From: an uncultured Clostridia bacterium
GTDB lineage: Bacteria; Bacillota; Clostridia; Oscillospirales; Butyricicoccaceae
Assembly (NCBI GenBank): GCA_947856675.1
Contig: CANUCM010000105.1
Coordinates: forward strand, 1 to 13,533
DNA length: 13,533 bases
Reading direction: 5' to 3'
Positions 1 through 6,225 of the stretch are shown one piece after another. Within the stretch, counting starts at the first letter, position 1; each line of letters opens with the position of its first letter. The notes under the pieces are model-generated. The model was given only the letters and a program-made list of their open reading frames with translations. It made no database searches and was not told the origin of the DNA. The translations under genes were made by a program, and so were the position numbers.

Positions 1-329
1 CGAATGTGCAGGGTGATTTCCTTGCCGTCCTCGCTGACATTCCAGCTCTCGGCCAGCACGGGAGTGATTTCACCCTCGTCGTTGACCCAGGTCAGGGTTT
101 CATACATCTGGTTCATTTCGAAGTACTCAACGTACAGAGTGGACTTGAACGGGTCAAAAGTACCCCAAGCCGCCTCGACGCGAACGACGACGTCATCGCG
201 CTTATTGCCGCCTTCCCCGTCTTCCTGCCCGCCGGACTGCTGTCCGCCGCCGGTCGTCGCGCCGCTGCATCCGGCCAGGCAGGCAACAACCATGGCAAGC
301 GCCAGCAGCAATGCCAGTTTCTTCTTCAT
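1..329 (-). CDS. Oligopeptide/dipeptide-type ABC transporter substrate-binding lipoprotein (5' part only)
   Basis: The first 109 codons of a secreted lipoprotein; the rest lies beyond the left edge. The N-terminus is a classic lipoprotein signal: MKKK, a hydrophobic core, then the lipobox LAGC at residues 18-21, so Cys21 should be lipidated and the protein anchored outside the cytoplasmic membrane. A Gly/Ser/Gln/Glu-rich linker (about residues 22-45) follows. The mature part then shows the opening typical of SBP family 5 (OppA/DppA): a segment FDPFKST, then MYETLTWVNDEGEITPVLAESW and a DGKEITLHI strand. This family captures peptides, and sometimes nickel or other solutes, for an ABC importer; the substrate cannot be told from this fragment. 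The start is supported by AGAAGGAG about 8 nt upstream. The gene has its own promoter region and is not part of the housekeeping operon to its right. Confidence 0.9.
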   Translation of the reverse strand, partial: MKKKLALLLALAMVVACLAGCSGATTGGGQQSGGQEDGEGGNKRDDVVVRVEAAWGTFDPFKSTLYVEYFEMNQMYETLTWVNDEGEITPVLAESWNVSEDGKEITLHI

Positions 330-410
330 GGTGCAATTCTCCTTCTGTTTTTGTTTTATTTATAAAATTACTTTATAAATACTTAATAATATTGTAACAT
401 TTATTTGAAG

Positions 411-440
411 AAAAAAAGACGCAAAAACGTCTTCTTCTTT
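411..440 (-). terminator. Intrinsic-terminator-like hairpin (terminator or leader attenuator)
   Basis: On the minus strand, AAGACG (433-428) pairs with CGTCTT (421-416) across a six-base T-rich loop, and a run of T follows down to position 411. A/G-rich sequence before the stem can pair further with the T-rich 3' side through A-T and G-T pairs. It lies about 150 nt past the stop of the 212-residue gene (592) and about 80 nt before the start of the lipoprotein gene (329). It could end transcripts of the former. Because a strong promoter sits just upstream of it (450-479), it could instead attenuate the lipoprotein gene. The core stem is only 6 bp, so efficiency is uncertain. Confidence 0.6.
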
Positions 441-449
441 CCGCATATT

Positions 450-479
450 ACTATATCACGATAGCATTGCCGCTGTCAA
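450..479 (-). promoter_or_regulatory. Vegetative (sigma-A) promoter for the lipoprotein gene
   Basis: On the minus strand a perfect -35 box TTGACA (479-474) is followed after 18 nt by TATAGT (455-450), preceded by TGA, which gives an extended -10 (TGn). Transcription should start near position 443, about 115 nt before the lipoprotein start codon. The first bases of the transcript run straight into the hairpin at 411-440. The surrounding 330-591 region is strongly AT-rich and contains no convincing open reading frame. Match quality is high, but the start site is inferred. Confidence 0.72.
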
Positions 480-591
480 CATCGTATAAATAACTAAAAT
501 ATTCGACGGTTTTTGTGTTATCTCTACAAATTCATTTTTTCAGAAGCAGAAAATTCGATTTTATAATTTTGAATAATTTTTTTCATAAATG

Positions 592-1230
592 TTAATAACT
601 TTCTTCACCTTCTGTTAACAATTCAATGGCTCCGTCCGTAATGTTGATCCCCGTAAAATAATACCCCGTGCTGACCAAAAGACGGTTCAGCGCCGCGCCA
701 ATATCCGTAAAAAACTGTGATGGCAGCCCGTCCAAATCAATCTCCACGTCATTATACGACGCCTTTTGCGGCACCGTCTGCAATGTCCCCCCGTCTTCCG
801 CCGTCGTACAGTCCAGCTCTGCCGACAGCTCAAAGCTTTCCGGAAGCAGACCGAGCAGCAATCGCTGCTTTACATTCAAATCAATGCCCTGCTGTTCCAG
901 GTAGTTTTTGAGCTCCTCCTGACCGCTCTGCGCACTGAGTACGATCGTTCCGTTTTTCTGAATGTCCACTCCGATCTGGCTGACCGGAAAGCCGGCCGGC
1001 AAGTACTGGCTGAGCATTTTGGAAAAATATGTTTCGGTCACGGCCATGCGGCTGTTCGCCGGTTCCTCCGGCTCTGTCGGCCCGTGCGGCGGCCGATGTG
1101 TGAGATCTGCCCCTTCCCCTATCTTCGGCACCGGGGCGTCTATCAGCATACAAAAGACCAGCACGGCGCATATCGCAATGCAAAAAACGCTGATGAGCAG
1201 ATATACCCTGTTGTTTTTTGACTTTTCCAT
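592..1230 (-). CDS. Single-pass membrane protein of unknown function, putative sporulation gene (YpmS/DUF2140-like architecture)
   Basis: A 212-residue protein I do not recognise with certainty. It has a short basic N-terminus (MEKSKNNR), one transmembrane segment or signal anchor (about residues 9-30), a Pro/Glu-rich linker (31-60), and a 150-residue domain outside the membrane. That domain begins ETYFSKMLSQYLP and alternates predicted strands and helices, with LLGLLPESFELSAEL at about 125-139. The layout (N-terminal anchor plus one beta-rich domain) recalls YpmS/DUF2140 proteins, a weak resemblance only. The start is well supported: AAAGGAG lies 7 nt upstream of the ATG. A sigma-E-like promoter sits at 1258-1286, directly behind the spoVM terminator, so expression in the mother cell during sporulation is a reasonable guess. 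No second gene follows before the AT-rich region. Confidence 0.8.
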   Translation of the reverse strand: MEKSKNNRVYLLISVFCIAICAVLVFCMLIDAPVPKIGEGADLTHRPPHGPTEPEEPANSRMAVTETYFSKMLSQYLPAGFPVSQIGVDIQKNGTIVLSAQSGQEELKNYLEQQGIDLNVKQRLLLGLLPESFELSAELDCTTAEDGGTLQTVPQKASYNDVEIDLDGLPSQFFTDIGAALNRLLVSTGYYFTGINITDGAIELLTEGEESY

Positions 1231-1257
1231 ATTTTTTCTCCTTTCATCCTGTGTTTC

Positions 1258-1286
1258 ATCTTATGTCCAAGCATCTTTCAATATTC
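1258..1286 (-). promoter_or_regulatory. Putative sigma-E-type (mother-cell) promoter for the 212-residue gene
   Basis: On the minus strand GAATATT (1286-1280) fits the sigma-E -35 pattern KMATATT. After exactly 14 nt comes CATAAGAT (1265-1258), which resembles the sigma-E -10 CATACAnT with two mismatches. Transcription would begin near 1250, leaving about a 20-nt leader that contains the AAAGGAG ribosome site (1244-1238). The -35 begins one base after the T-run of the spoVM terminator. The same -10 octamer, followed by G, recurs in the promoter at 1564-1591. Confidence 0.5.
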
Positions 1287-1287
1287 T

Positions 1288-1330
1288 AAAAAAACACTCC
1301 GGAACCCCTCGCAGGGTTCCGGAGTGTTTT
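1288..1330 (-). terminator. Strong intrinsic terminator behind spoVM
   Basis: A perfect 17-bp inverted repeat (1291-1307 with 1314-1330) encloses a six-base loop. The stem contains ACTCCGGAACCC and its complement. On the minus strand it is followed by seven consecutive T (1294-1288, partly stem), a textbook Rho-independent terminator. The last two bases of the outer arm (1329-1330) belong to the spoVM stop codon, so terminator and gene overlap. On the plus strand only four T follow, so activity in that direction would be weaker. Confidence 0.92.
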
Positions 1331-1394
1331 AGCCGAAAATCCTTTGCAGCAGGCCGGAAAGCAGCTTCGGCGTTTTAAAAATGTAAATCTTCAT
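1329..1394 (-). CDS. spoVM: Stage V sporulation protein M (SpoVM), 21 residues
   Basis: A 21-codon gene starting MKIYIFKTPKLL and ending QRIFG. Against B. subtilis SpoVM (26 residues, starting MKFYTIKLPKFL) it aligns without gaps and keeps Met1, Lys2, Tyr4, Lys7, Pro9, Lys10, Leu12, Gly14 and Gly21, with conservative hydrophobic changes in between. It lacks the short charged tail of the Bacillus protein. SpoVM is an amphipathic helix that recognises the convex forespore membrane and anchors SpoIVA to begin coat assembly; Pro9 is the residue known to matter for localisation. The start has a near-perfect AGGAGG (1405-1400) five bases upstream. It begins 12 nt after the 44-residue gene, probably on the same transcript, and its stop runs into the terminator. 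In B. subtilis spoVM also sits just beyond the rsgA-rpe-thiN genes, which supports the call. Confidence 0.93.
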   Translation of the reverse strand: MKIYIFKTPKLLSGLLQRIFG

Positions 1395-1406
1395 GATTCC
1401 CTCCTG

Positions 1407-1541
1407 TCAGCAAAAGCATATCAGCACAAGCAGCACACATAAAATCCAAAAGCACCACCAGGGCGGCAGCATCATTCCCAAAAGAATGCCTATCGCCATG
1501 GCCAGCATGTGCACGCTGCAGCCTTTCCTTCTGCGTCTCAT
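1407..1541 (-). CDS. 44-residue hydrophobic Cys-rich protein co-transcribed with spoVM
   Basis: A small gene I do not recognise. The protein opens with a basic patch (MRRRRKGC), then a hydrophobic stretch (about residues 12-25, HMLAMAIGILLGMMLPP), a PPWWCFW turn, and a second hydrophobic stretch to the C-terminus (ILCVLLVLICFC). That suggests a small membrane protein, perhaps a helical hairpin, with five Cys at 8, 30, 35, 42 and 44. The start at 1541 is chosen over the in-frame ATG at 1565 because AGGTGA (1555-1550) lies 8 nt before it; 1565 has no ribosome site and falls inside the proposed -10 box. It has a mother-cell-like promoter and is followed 12 nt later by spoVM, so a sporulation role is inferred from context only. 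Confidence 0.72.
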   Translation of the reverse strand: MRRRRKGCSVHMLAMAIGILLGMMLPPWWCFWILCVLLVLICFC

Positions 1542-1563
1542 CACAGCAATCACCTGTCGCCCC

Positions 1564-1591
1564 ATCTTATGCCGGCCTGCCTGAATATGTG
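1564..1591 (-). promoter_or_regulatory. Putative mother-cell (sigma-E/sigma-K-type) promoter for the spoVM unit
   Basis: On the minus strand CACATATT (1591-1584) and CATAAGAT (1571-1564) resemble sporulation mother-cell promoters. Read as sigma-K, CACA then 16 nt then CATAAGATG fits the mACm / CATAnnnTA pattern except for the last base. Read as sigma-E, the ATATT -35 is good but the spacer (12 nt) is about two bases short. The predicted start, near 1557, leaves only a short leader before the ribosome site at 1550-1555. The upstream edge abuts the rsgA terminator. Confidence 0.45.
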
Positions 1592-1625
1592 AAAAGAACC
1601 CGTGCCACAGGGCACGGGTTCTTTT
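1592..1625 (-). terminator. Intrinsic terminator ending the long housekeeping operon
   Basis: A perfect 15-bp inverted repeat (1592-1606 with 1611-1625), loop of four bases, with the arm AAAAGAACCCGTGCC. Both strands end the stem in four T, so it may work in both directions. It starts one base after the rsgA stop codon (1627-1629), which makes rsgA the last gene of the operon running in from the right edge. Confidence 0.92.
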
Positions 1626-1626
1626 A

Positions 1627-2505
1627 TCACTGCCAGTCTTTTATTTTTTTCAGTTCCTCATAAAGCTTGACATAGCTCTCATAACGGCTGCGGGCCATCG
1701 CCCCTTCTTCCACCAGCGCGTGTACGGCGCATCCCGGCTCACTCACATGAGCACAGCCGGTAAAACGGCACTGCCCGAAAACCGGTTCAATTTCAGGAAA
1801 CAAGTGCTGCAGCTCCTCTTTACGGATGCGTTCCATCTGTGTCAGCTCAAAGGACGAAAAGCCCGGCGTATCCGCCACCAGAGCACCATCTTCCCGCCGC
1901 AGCAGCTCCACGTGTCGGGTCGTATTTTTCCCACGCCCGATTCTTTCGCTGATTTCACCGACAGAAAGCTCCCGTCCGGTGATTCTGCGAAGCAGGCTGG
2001 ACTTTCCCACGCCGGAGTTCCCTGTAAAACAGGACACTTTGCCATGCATGAGCTGCGAGAGCTTTTCACAGCCTTCACCGGTTTCCGCGCTGGTGCGCAG
2101 CACGGTAAATCCCGCCCTGCAATAGACTTCTTCAAAAAAGCCGCTGCAGGCAAGATCGGTTTTATTGACCGCCAAAACGACCTGGATATTCTGCTGCCGG
2201 GCAATCACCGTCACCTTATCCACAAGGTAAGGATCGGTGATGGGCGGGGCTTCCGACACCACGATGAAAATCTGATCCAGGTTGGCTATCGGAGGCCGCA
2301 CCAGCGCATTTTTGCGGGGCAGTATATCCACAATGAAGCCGCTGCCCTTTTCATCCAGTTCAACGACTGCCATATCGCCCGCCAGCGGCACTGCATGGCG
2401 CAGGCGCAGACGTCCGCCCGCCTTGCACTCCACGGTTTCACCGCCAACCAGCACATAGTAAAACCCGCCGATGCCCTTCAGAATTGTGCCTTGTTTCCTG
2501 CCCAT
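1627..2505 (-). CDS. rsgA: Ribosome small-subunit-dependent GTPase RsgA
   Basis: A 292-residue circularly permuted GTPase that assists late 30S subunit maturation (B. subtilis CpgA/YloQ). The N-terminal OB-fold spans about residues 1-65. The GTPase motifs come in permuted order: NKTD (114-117), then the P-loop GNSGVGKS (162-169), the switch region with GRGKNTTRH (190-198), then DTPG (212-215). The C-terminal zinc knuckle has Cys246, Cys251, His253 and Cys259. Length is normal. The ATG at 2505 shares its A with the prkC stop (TGATG), so translation is probably coupled; a TTG one codon earlier is in frame but overlaps that stop and has no better ribosome site. In B. subtilis CpgA is a substrate of PrkC, the gene just upstream, so the pairing is functionally meaningful. 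The terminator follows at once. Confidence 0.97.
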   Translation of the reverse strand: MGRKQGTILKGIGGFYYVLVGGETVECKAGGRLRLRHAVPLAGDMAVVELDEKGSGFIVDILPRKNALVRPPIANLDQIFIVVSEAPPITDPYLVDKVTVIARQQNIQVVLAVNKTDLACSGFFEEVYCRAGFTVLRTSAETGEGCEKLSQLMHGKVSCFTGNSGVGKSSLLRRITGRELSVGEISERIGRGKNTTRHVELLRREDGALVADTPGFSSFELTQMERIRKEELQHLFPEIEPVFGQCRFTGCAHVSEPGCAVHALVEEGAMARSRYESYVKLYEELKKIKDWQ

Positions 2506-4436
2506 CAAAATTCTTCGTTTGCTTCGTACGTCGTCTGGCCGTTTTGAATGATGCGGATCGTGTGTTTTCCTTCTTCTGCAACCAGCGGAACCAGGATTTC
2601 TCCGTCTTCCGCCAGATGGATGGCGCTGTACTGTGTCTCCCCATCCACCTTGACTTCGACCTGCACTTCACCTTCTACAGGAATAATGGCAAAGGTAATT
2701 GTCTTGTTTTTCATGACCGGCTCCGGATTGCGGCTGATATGCAGATCCACCGTGGTATTTTCCTTTACAACGGATTCGGCGGGAATCGACTGGAAAATTA
2801 CCGTGCCGTCGGGCTCGTCGCTGTCAACCGATGTCGCGGTTCCCGGCACAAGCCCTGCGCTGCGCAGCGCCTCTTCCGCCCGCGCAAGCGTCATGGTCAT
2901 CACATTGGGCACTTTTACGTCTTTCAGCTCCGGGCCTTCGCTGACGTACAGCACTACAGTGTCACCCGGATTCATGCTGGCACCGGCTGCCGGCTCGGTG
3001 CGCACCACATTGTCCTTTGCCACGTCCTCATCGGTGATATACTCTACCCGCGTCAAGAGCTCCAGCCGCCCCAGCGCCACTTCAACCTGCCGGTACTCCA
3101 TCCCGACATAATCGTCCAGCGTGACGGTCTTGGGGCCGCGGCTGATTTCCACAACAATGGCCTGTCCTTCATCCAGCGTTTTTCCGGCTTCCGGGCTTTG
3201 GGAAATAATCTGGCCGGCCGGCACCGTTTCATCGTATACCGACTCGCCTTCCTGGATGTCATAAAATCCCCAGATTTCCGAATCCTGGCGGATTTCTTCC
3301 ATGGTGCGCCCGACAAGGTGGGGCGCTTTCAGGCGTTCCTCATCTTTCCCGCCGAAAGGATTGATGACGGAAATGACAAAATAAATCGCTCCTATCAAAA
3401 ATACAGCCACGGAAATTATGCTGAAAATCAGTGTGGTTTTCACCGAAGACCGGGCGTCGTTTTCCGGATGCCGGGGCTTCTTCTCTTCTCCCGAAACGCG
3501 GACATGTTCCCGCATTTCTCCGGGGTTTGTCAGCTTGCGCGTGGCGTCCGCTTCCTGCTCGGTATAGGATGAGACGCTGTCCTCGGGCGGAATTTCCACC
3601 TTGAAAGTCGGGTCGTTTTTAAAGTTCTCCAAATCGGAATACATCTGCGCCGCCGACGCATACCGTTTGGACAGCGACGGGTTCATGGCCTTCATTGTAA
3701 TGGCTTCCAGCGCAGGCGGAATGTCCGGCACAAAGTCGGACGGCGGCAGCGGCAGGGAGTTGATGTGCTGCAGAGCCACCGAAATGGCGCTGTCGCCTTC
3801 AAACGGCAGCCGCCCCGTCAGCATTTCATACATGACAACGCCAAACGAGTACAGGTCTGCCCGGTTGTCAATATGGCTTCCTTTTGCCTGCTCCGGAGAA
3901 ACATAGTGCACCGATCCGATAGCTTCGCTGATATTATCGGTTTTCTGCTGCGCCATGTGGCGCGCAATCCCGAAATCAGCGACTTTCAGCGTCCCGTCGC
4001 GCAGGAGCATAATGTTCTGGGGCTTGATGTCGCGGTGAATAATCCCGCGTGAATGGGCGTGATCAAGGGCTTTGGCAATCTGCATGGAGAAGAAGGTCAC
4101 TTCCTGCCAGGACAGCGGCCCCCTGCGCGCAAGATATTCCTTCAGGGTAATGCCCTCAATGAGCTCCATCACGATGTAGTCAATGCTTCCGCTGCGCGAC
4201 ACATCGTACACCGCAACAATGTTCGGGTGCGACAGCATGGCAACCGACTGCGATTCATCGTGAAAACGCTGCCGGAACTCCTCATCCTGCGCATATTCTT
4301 CTTTCAGAACTTTAATTGCCACATACCGGTTCAGCCGGTGGCACTTTGCCTTGTAAACAACCGCCATTCCGCCCGTGCCGATGATCTCCAGGATTTCATA
4401 GCGGTTATCCAGCATTTGTCCTATCAGCTTGTCCAT
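2505..4436 (-). CDS. prkC: PASTA-domain Ser/Thr protein kinase (PrkC/Stk1 type)
   Basis: A 643-residue membrane kinase. The cytoplasmic kinase domain (about 10-275) has the glycine loop GTGGMA (20-25), the ATP lysine Lys42, HRD (134-136), DFG (154-156) and an activation segment ending SPE (180-182). A charged juxtamembrane region leads to one transmembrane helix (about 335-358). Outside are three PASTA repeats (about 367-435, 436-503, 505-570), which in this family bind muropeptides or lipid II, then a further beta-rich domain (about 576-643). In B. subtilis PrkC signals spore germination and cell-wall status. ATG is preceded by TGAGGAG, which overlaps the stop of the phosphatase gene 13 nt upstream, and its own stop overlaps rsgA. 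The kinase/phosphatase pair is the standard arrangement. Confidence 0.97.
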   Translation of the reverse strand: MDKLIGQMLDNRYEILEIIGTGGMAVVYKAKCHRLNRYVAIKVLKEEYAQDEEFRQRFHDESQSVAMLSHPNIVAVYDVSRSGSIDYIVMELIEGITLKEYLARRGPLSWQEVTFFSMQIAKALDHAHSRGIIHRDIKPQNIMLLRDGTLKVADFGIARHMAQQKTDNISEAIGSVHYVSPEQAKGSHIDNRADLYSFGVVMYEMLTGRLPFEGDSAISVALQHINSLPLPPSDFVPDIPPALEAITMKAMNPSLSKRYASAAQMYSDLENFKNDPTFKVEIPPEDSVSSYTEQEADATRKLTNPGEMREHVRVSGEEKKPRHPENDARSSVKTTLIFSIISVAVFLIGAIYFVISVINPFGGKDEERLKAPHLVGRTMEEIRQDSEIWGFYDIQEGESVYDETVPAGQIISQSPEAGKTLDEGQAIVVEISRGPKTVTLDDYVGMEYRQVEVALGRLELLTRVEYITDEDVAKDNVVRTEPAAGASMNPGDTVVLYVSEGPELKDVKVPNVMTMTLARAEEALRSAGLVPGTATSVDSDEPDGTVIFQSIPAESVVKENTTVDLHISRNPEPVMKNKTITFAIIPVEGEVQVEVKVDGETQYSAIHLAEDGEILVPLVAEEGKHTIRIIQNGQTTYEANEEF

Positions 4437-4449
4437 AGCTCAGCTCTCC

Positions 4450-5172
4450 TCAAAACGCCACCAGAACGACGGTGATATTGTCGCGGCCGCCACGGTCATT
4501 GGCTATCTCCACCAGTGTCTGACAGGCCTTTTCCGGCGCCTCGGACTGGTACACTTCATAATAAATCTCGGGCTCACTGACCTCGCCCGTCAGCCCGTCA
4601 CTGCACAGCAGAATATACTGTCCCGGTCTGGGCCGGATGGGAAAAGTGTCGCAGCGGATGCTTTTATCCGCCCCGATGGCACGTGTTATCACATTGCGGC
4701 TGGGATGGCGCTGCGCTTCAAACGGAGTCAGCTCTCCCCGCACAATCATTTCCCCAACCAGGGAATGATCTTTTGTAATCTGCGAAATGCCTTCCTCATC
4801 GATCAGGTAGGCCCTGCTGTCGCCGACATTTCCGATCACGGCATCGCCGTCCTGCACCAGAAGGCAAACCATGGTCGTTCCCATGCCCTCCAGCGCCGGA
4901 TCGCTGCGGGACATTTCCCATACCCGTGTATTGGCTGCCTGCATGGCGTTTTGCACGCATTCTTCCGGTTTTGCGCATGCAATGGACGGGTGAAGCTGTG
5001 CCGCAAAGGTATCGGTTGCCAGCCGGCTGGCAACATCGCCCGCCTTGGCACCTCCCATGCCGTCACAGACGATAAAGTACCCGCTTTGCGCGTCTGACGA
5101 CATGGATATCAGAAATGCATCCTCGTTCACCTTGCGGGCCATGCCGACATGGCTCACTCCCCAGGCTTTCAT
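4450..5172 (-). CDS. prpC: PP2C-family Ser/Thr protein phosphatase (PrpC/Stp type)
   Basis: A 240-residue soluble metal-dependent phosphatase of the bacterial PPM/PP2C type, the usual partner that reverses PrkC phosphorylation. It covers the whole family domain with no added regions. Metal-site signatures are all present: RKVNEDAF (Asp18), DGMGG (Asp37-Gly38), GDSRAY (117-122), SDGL (Asp192) and GRDNITVV (Asp231, Asn232). The ATG overlaps the rlmN stop by four bases (ATGA), with AAAGGAG 8 nt upstream inside the end of rlmN. prkC follows 13 nt later. Confidence 0.97.
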   Translation of the reverse strand: MKAWGVSHVGMARKVNEDAFLISMSSDAQSGYFIVCDGMGGAKAGDVASRLATDTFAAQLHPSIACAKPEECVQNAMQAANTRVWEMSRSDPALEGMGTTMVCLLVQDGDAVIGNVGDSRAYLIDEEGISQITKDHSLVGEMIVRGELTPFEAQRHPSRNVITRAIGADKSIRCDTFPIRPRPGQYILLCSDGLTGEVSEPEIYYEVYQSEAPEKACQTLVEIANDRGGRDNITVVLVAF

Positions 5173-6218
5173 TCGGCATTCTCCTTTCGGGCCGCCGCCT
5201 TTTTGCGAAGCTGCCCGCAGGAGGCATCAATGTCCCCTCCCAGGCTGCGGCGAACCGTGGTGGTTATTCCTTTTTTTATGAGCGCATTTTGAAACGCGCG
5301 CAAATCCTCCCGCGTCGAGGGCTCCAGCGGACTGCCCTCCACATGATTGAGCGGAATCAGATTGACATGGCTGTGCATTCCGGACAAAAGCTGCGCCAGT
5401 GCCGCTGCGCACTGCGGCGTATCATTGACATGGCGGATCATGGCGTATTCAAAGGAAATCCGCCTGCCCGTCTGCTCAAAATACCTGCGGCAGGCCGGAA
5501 TCAGCTTTTCCAAGGGGTAACTCCTGTTGACCGGCATCAGGCGGTCACGGATCGCGTTGGTGGGAGCATGCAGCGACACCGAAAGCGTCAGCTGCAGCTT
5601 CAGACGGCCAAGCTCTTCAATTTTCGGAACCAGTCCGCAGGTCGAAAGCGAAATATGGCGCATACCGATGTTCAGCCCCTGCGGATGGCTGACAATGCGC
5701 AGAAACGTCACAACATTTTCGTAGTTGTCCAGCGGTTCTCCCGTGCCCATGAGCACAATGTTGGAAACACGCACATTCTGATCCTTCTGGGCCCACAGCA
5801 CCTGGTCGTAGATTTCTGCGGGCGTGAGATTTCTCGTAGCCCCTTTTTCATAGGAGGCACAGAACACACAGCCCATTTTGCAGCCCGCCTGAGTGGAAAG
5901 GCAAATGCTGTATCCATGCTCATACTTCATCAAAACGGTTTCGATGCAGTTGCCGTCTTCCAGGGAAAAAAGGTATTTGACCGTGCCGTCATGCTTTGAT
6001 TTCTGACACGCTGCAATTCCGGGTTTTGTGATAAAAAAGCGCTGATCCAGCTCCCGTCTCAAATCTTTTGAAATGTTGGTCATTTCCTCAAAAGAAGAAA
6101 CCCCCAGACTGAGCCAGCGAAAAATCTGCTGCGCGCGGTACGGCGGCTGCCCGAGCTGCTCCATCGCCGCGGCCAGCGCCGCCGGATGCATGGACTTAAT
6201 GCAAATCTTGTGTTCCAT
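5169..6218 (-). CDS. rlmN: Dual-specificity 23S rRNA/tRNA adenine-C2 methyltransferase RlmN
   Basis: A 349-residue radical-SAM methyltransferase that makes 2-methyladenosine at 23S rRNA A2503 and in some tRNAs. The [4Fe-4S] cluster motif is Cys113-x3-Cys117-x2-Cys120 within STQAGCKMGCVFCAS. The SAM-binding GTGEPLDN is at 158-165. The methyl-carrying cysteine is Cys334 in GGDIDASCGQL, and Cys118-equivalent chemistry is covered by the CxxxC cluster region. An open frame extends further upstream to an ATG at 6275, but that would overlap rsmB by 50 bases and adds residues (MSTTPTG...) unlike the family; the ATG at 6218, 7 nt after the rsmB stop with GAGGGA just before it, gives the expected N-terminus and length. 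Confidence 0.95.
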   Translation of the reverse strand: MEHKICIKSMHPAALAAAMEQLGQPPYRAQQIFRWLSLGVSSFEEMTNISKDLRRELDQRFFITKPGIAACQKSKHDGTVKYLFSLEDGNCIETVLMKYEHGYSICLSTQAGCKMGCVFCASYEKGATRNLTPAEIYDQVLWAQKDQNVRVSNIVLMGTGEPLDNYENVVTFLRIVSHPQGLNIGMRHISLSTCGLVPKIEELGRLKLQLTLSVSLHAPTNAIRDRLMPVNRSYPLEKLIPACRRYFEQTGRRISFEYAMIRHVNDTPQCAAALAQLLSGMHSHVNLIPLNHVEGSPLEPSTREDLRAFQNALIKKGITTTVRRSLGGDIDASCGQLRKKAAARKENAE

Positions 6219-6225
6219 CCGTCCC

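Noticed and set aside
330..410. A second promoter just ahead of the lipoprotein gene (TTACAA with TATAAA boxes)
   Set aside because: The region is so AT-rich that such boxes are expected by chance, and the spacing (14 nt) is too short.
1393..1584. Plus-strand 63-codon open frame
   Set aside because: It is the reverse of the 44-residue gene and the start of spoVM, has no ribosome site, and no family resemblance.
2484..3572. Plus-strand open frame of 362 codons opposite prkC
   Set aside because: Antisense shadow of the PASTA and transmembrane region of a clear kinase gene; no recognisable motif.
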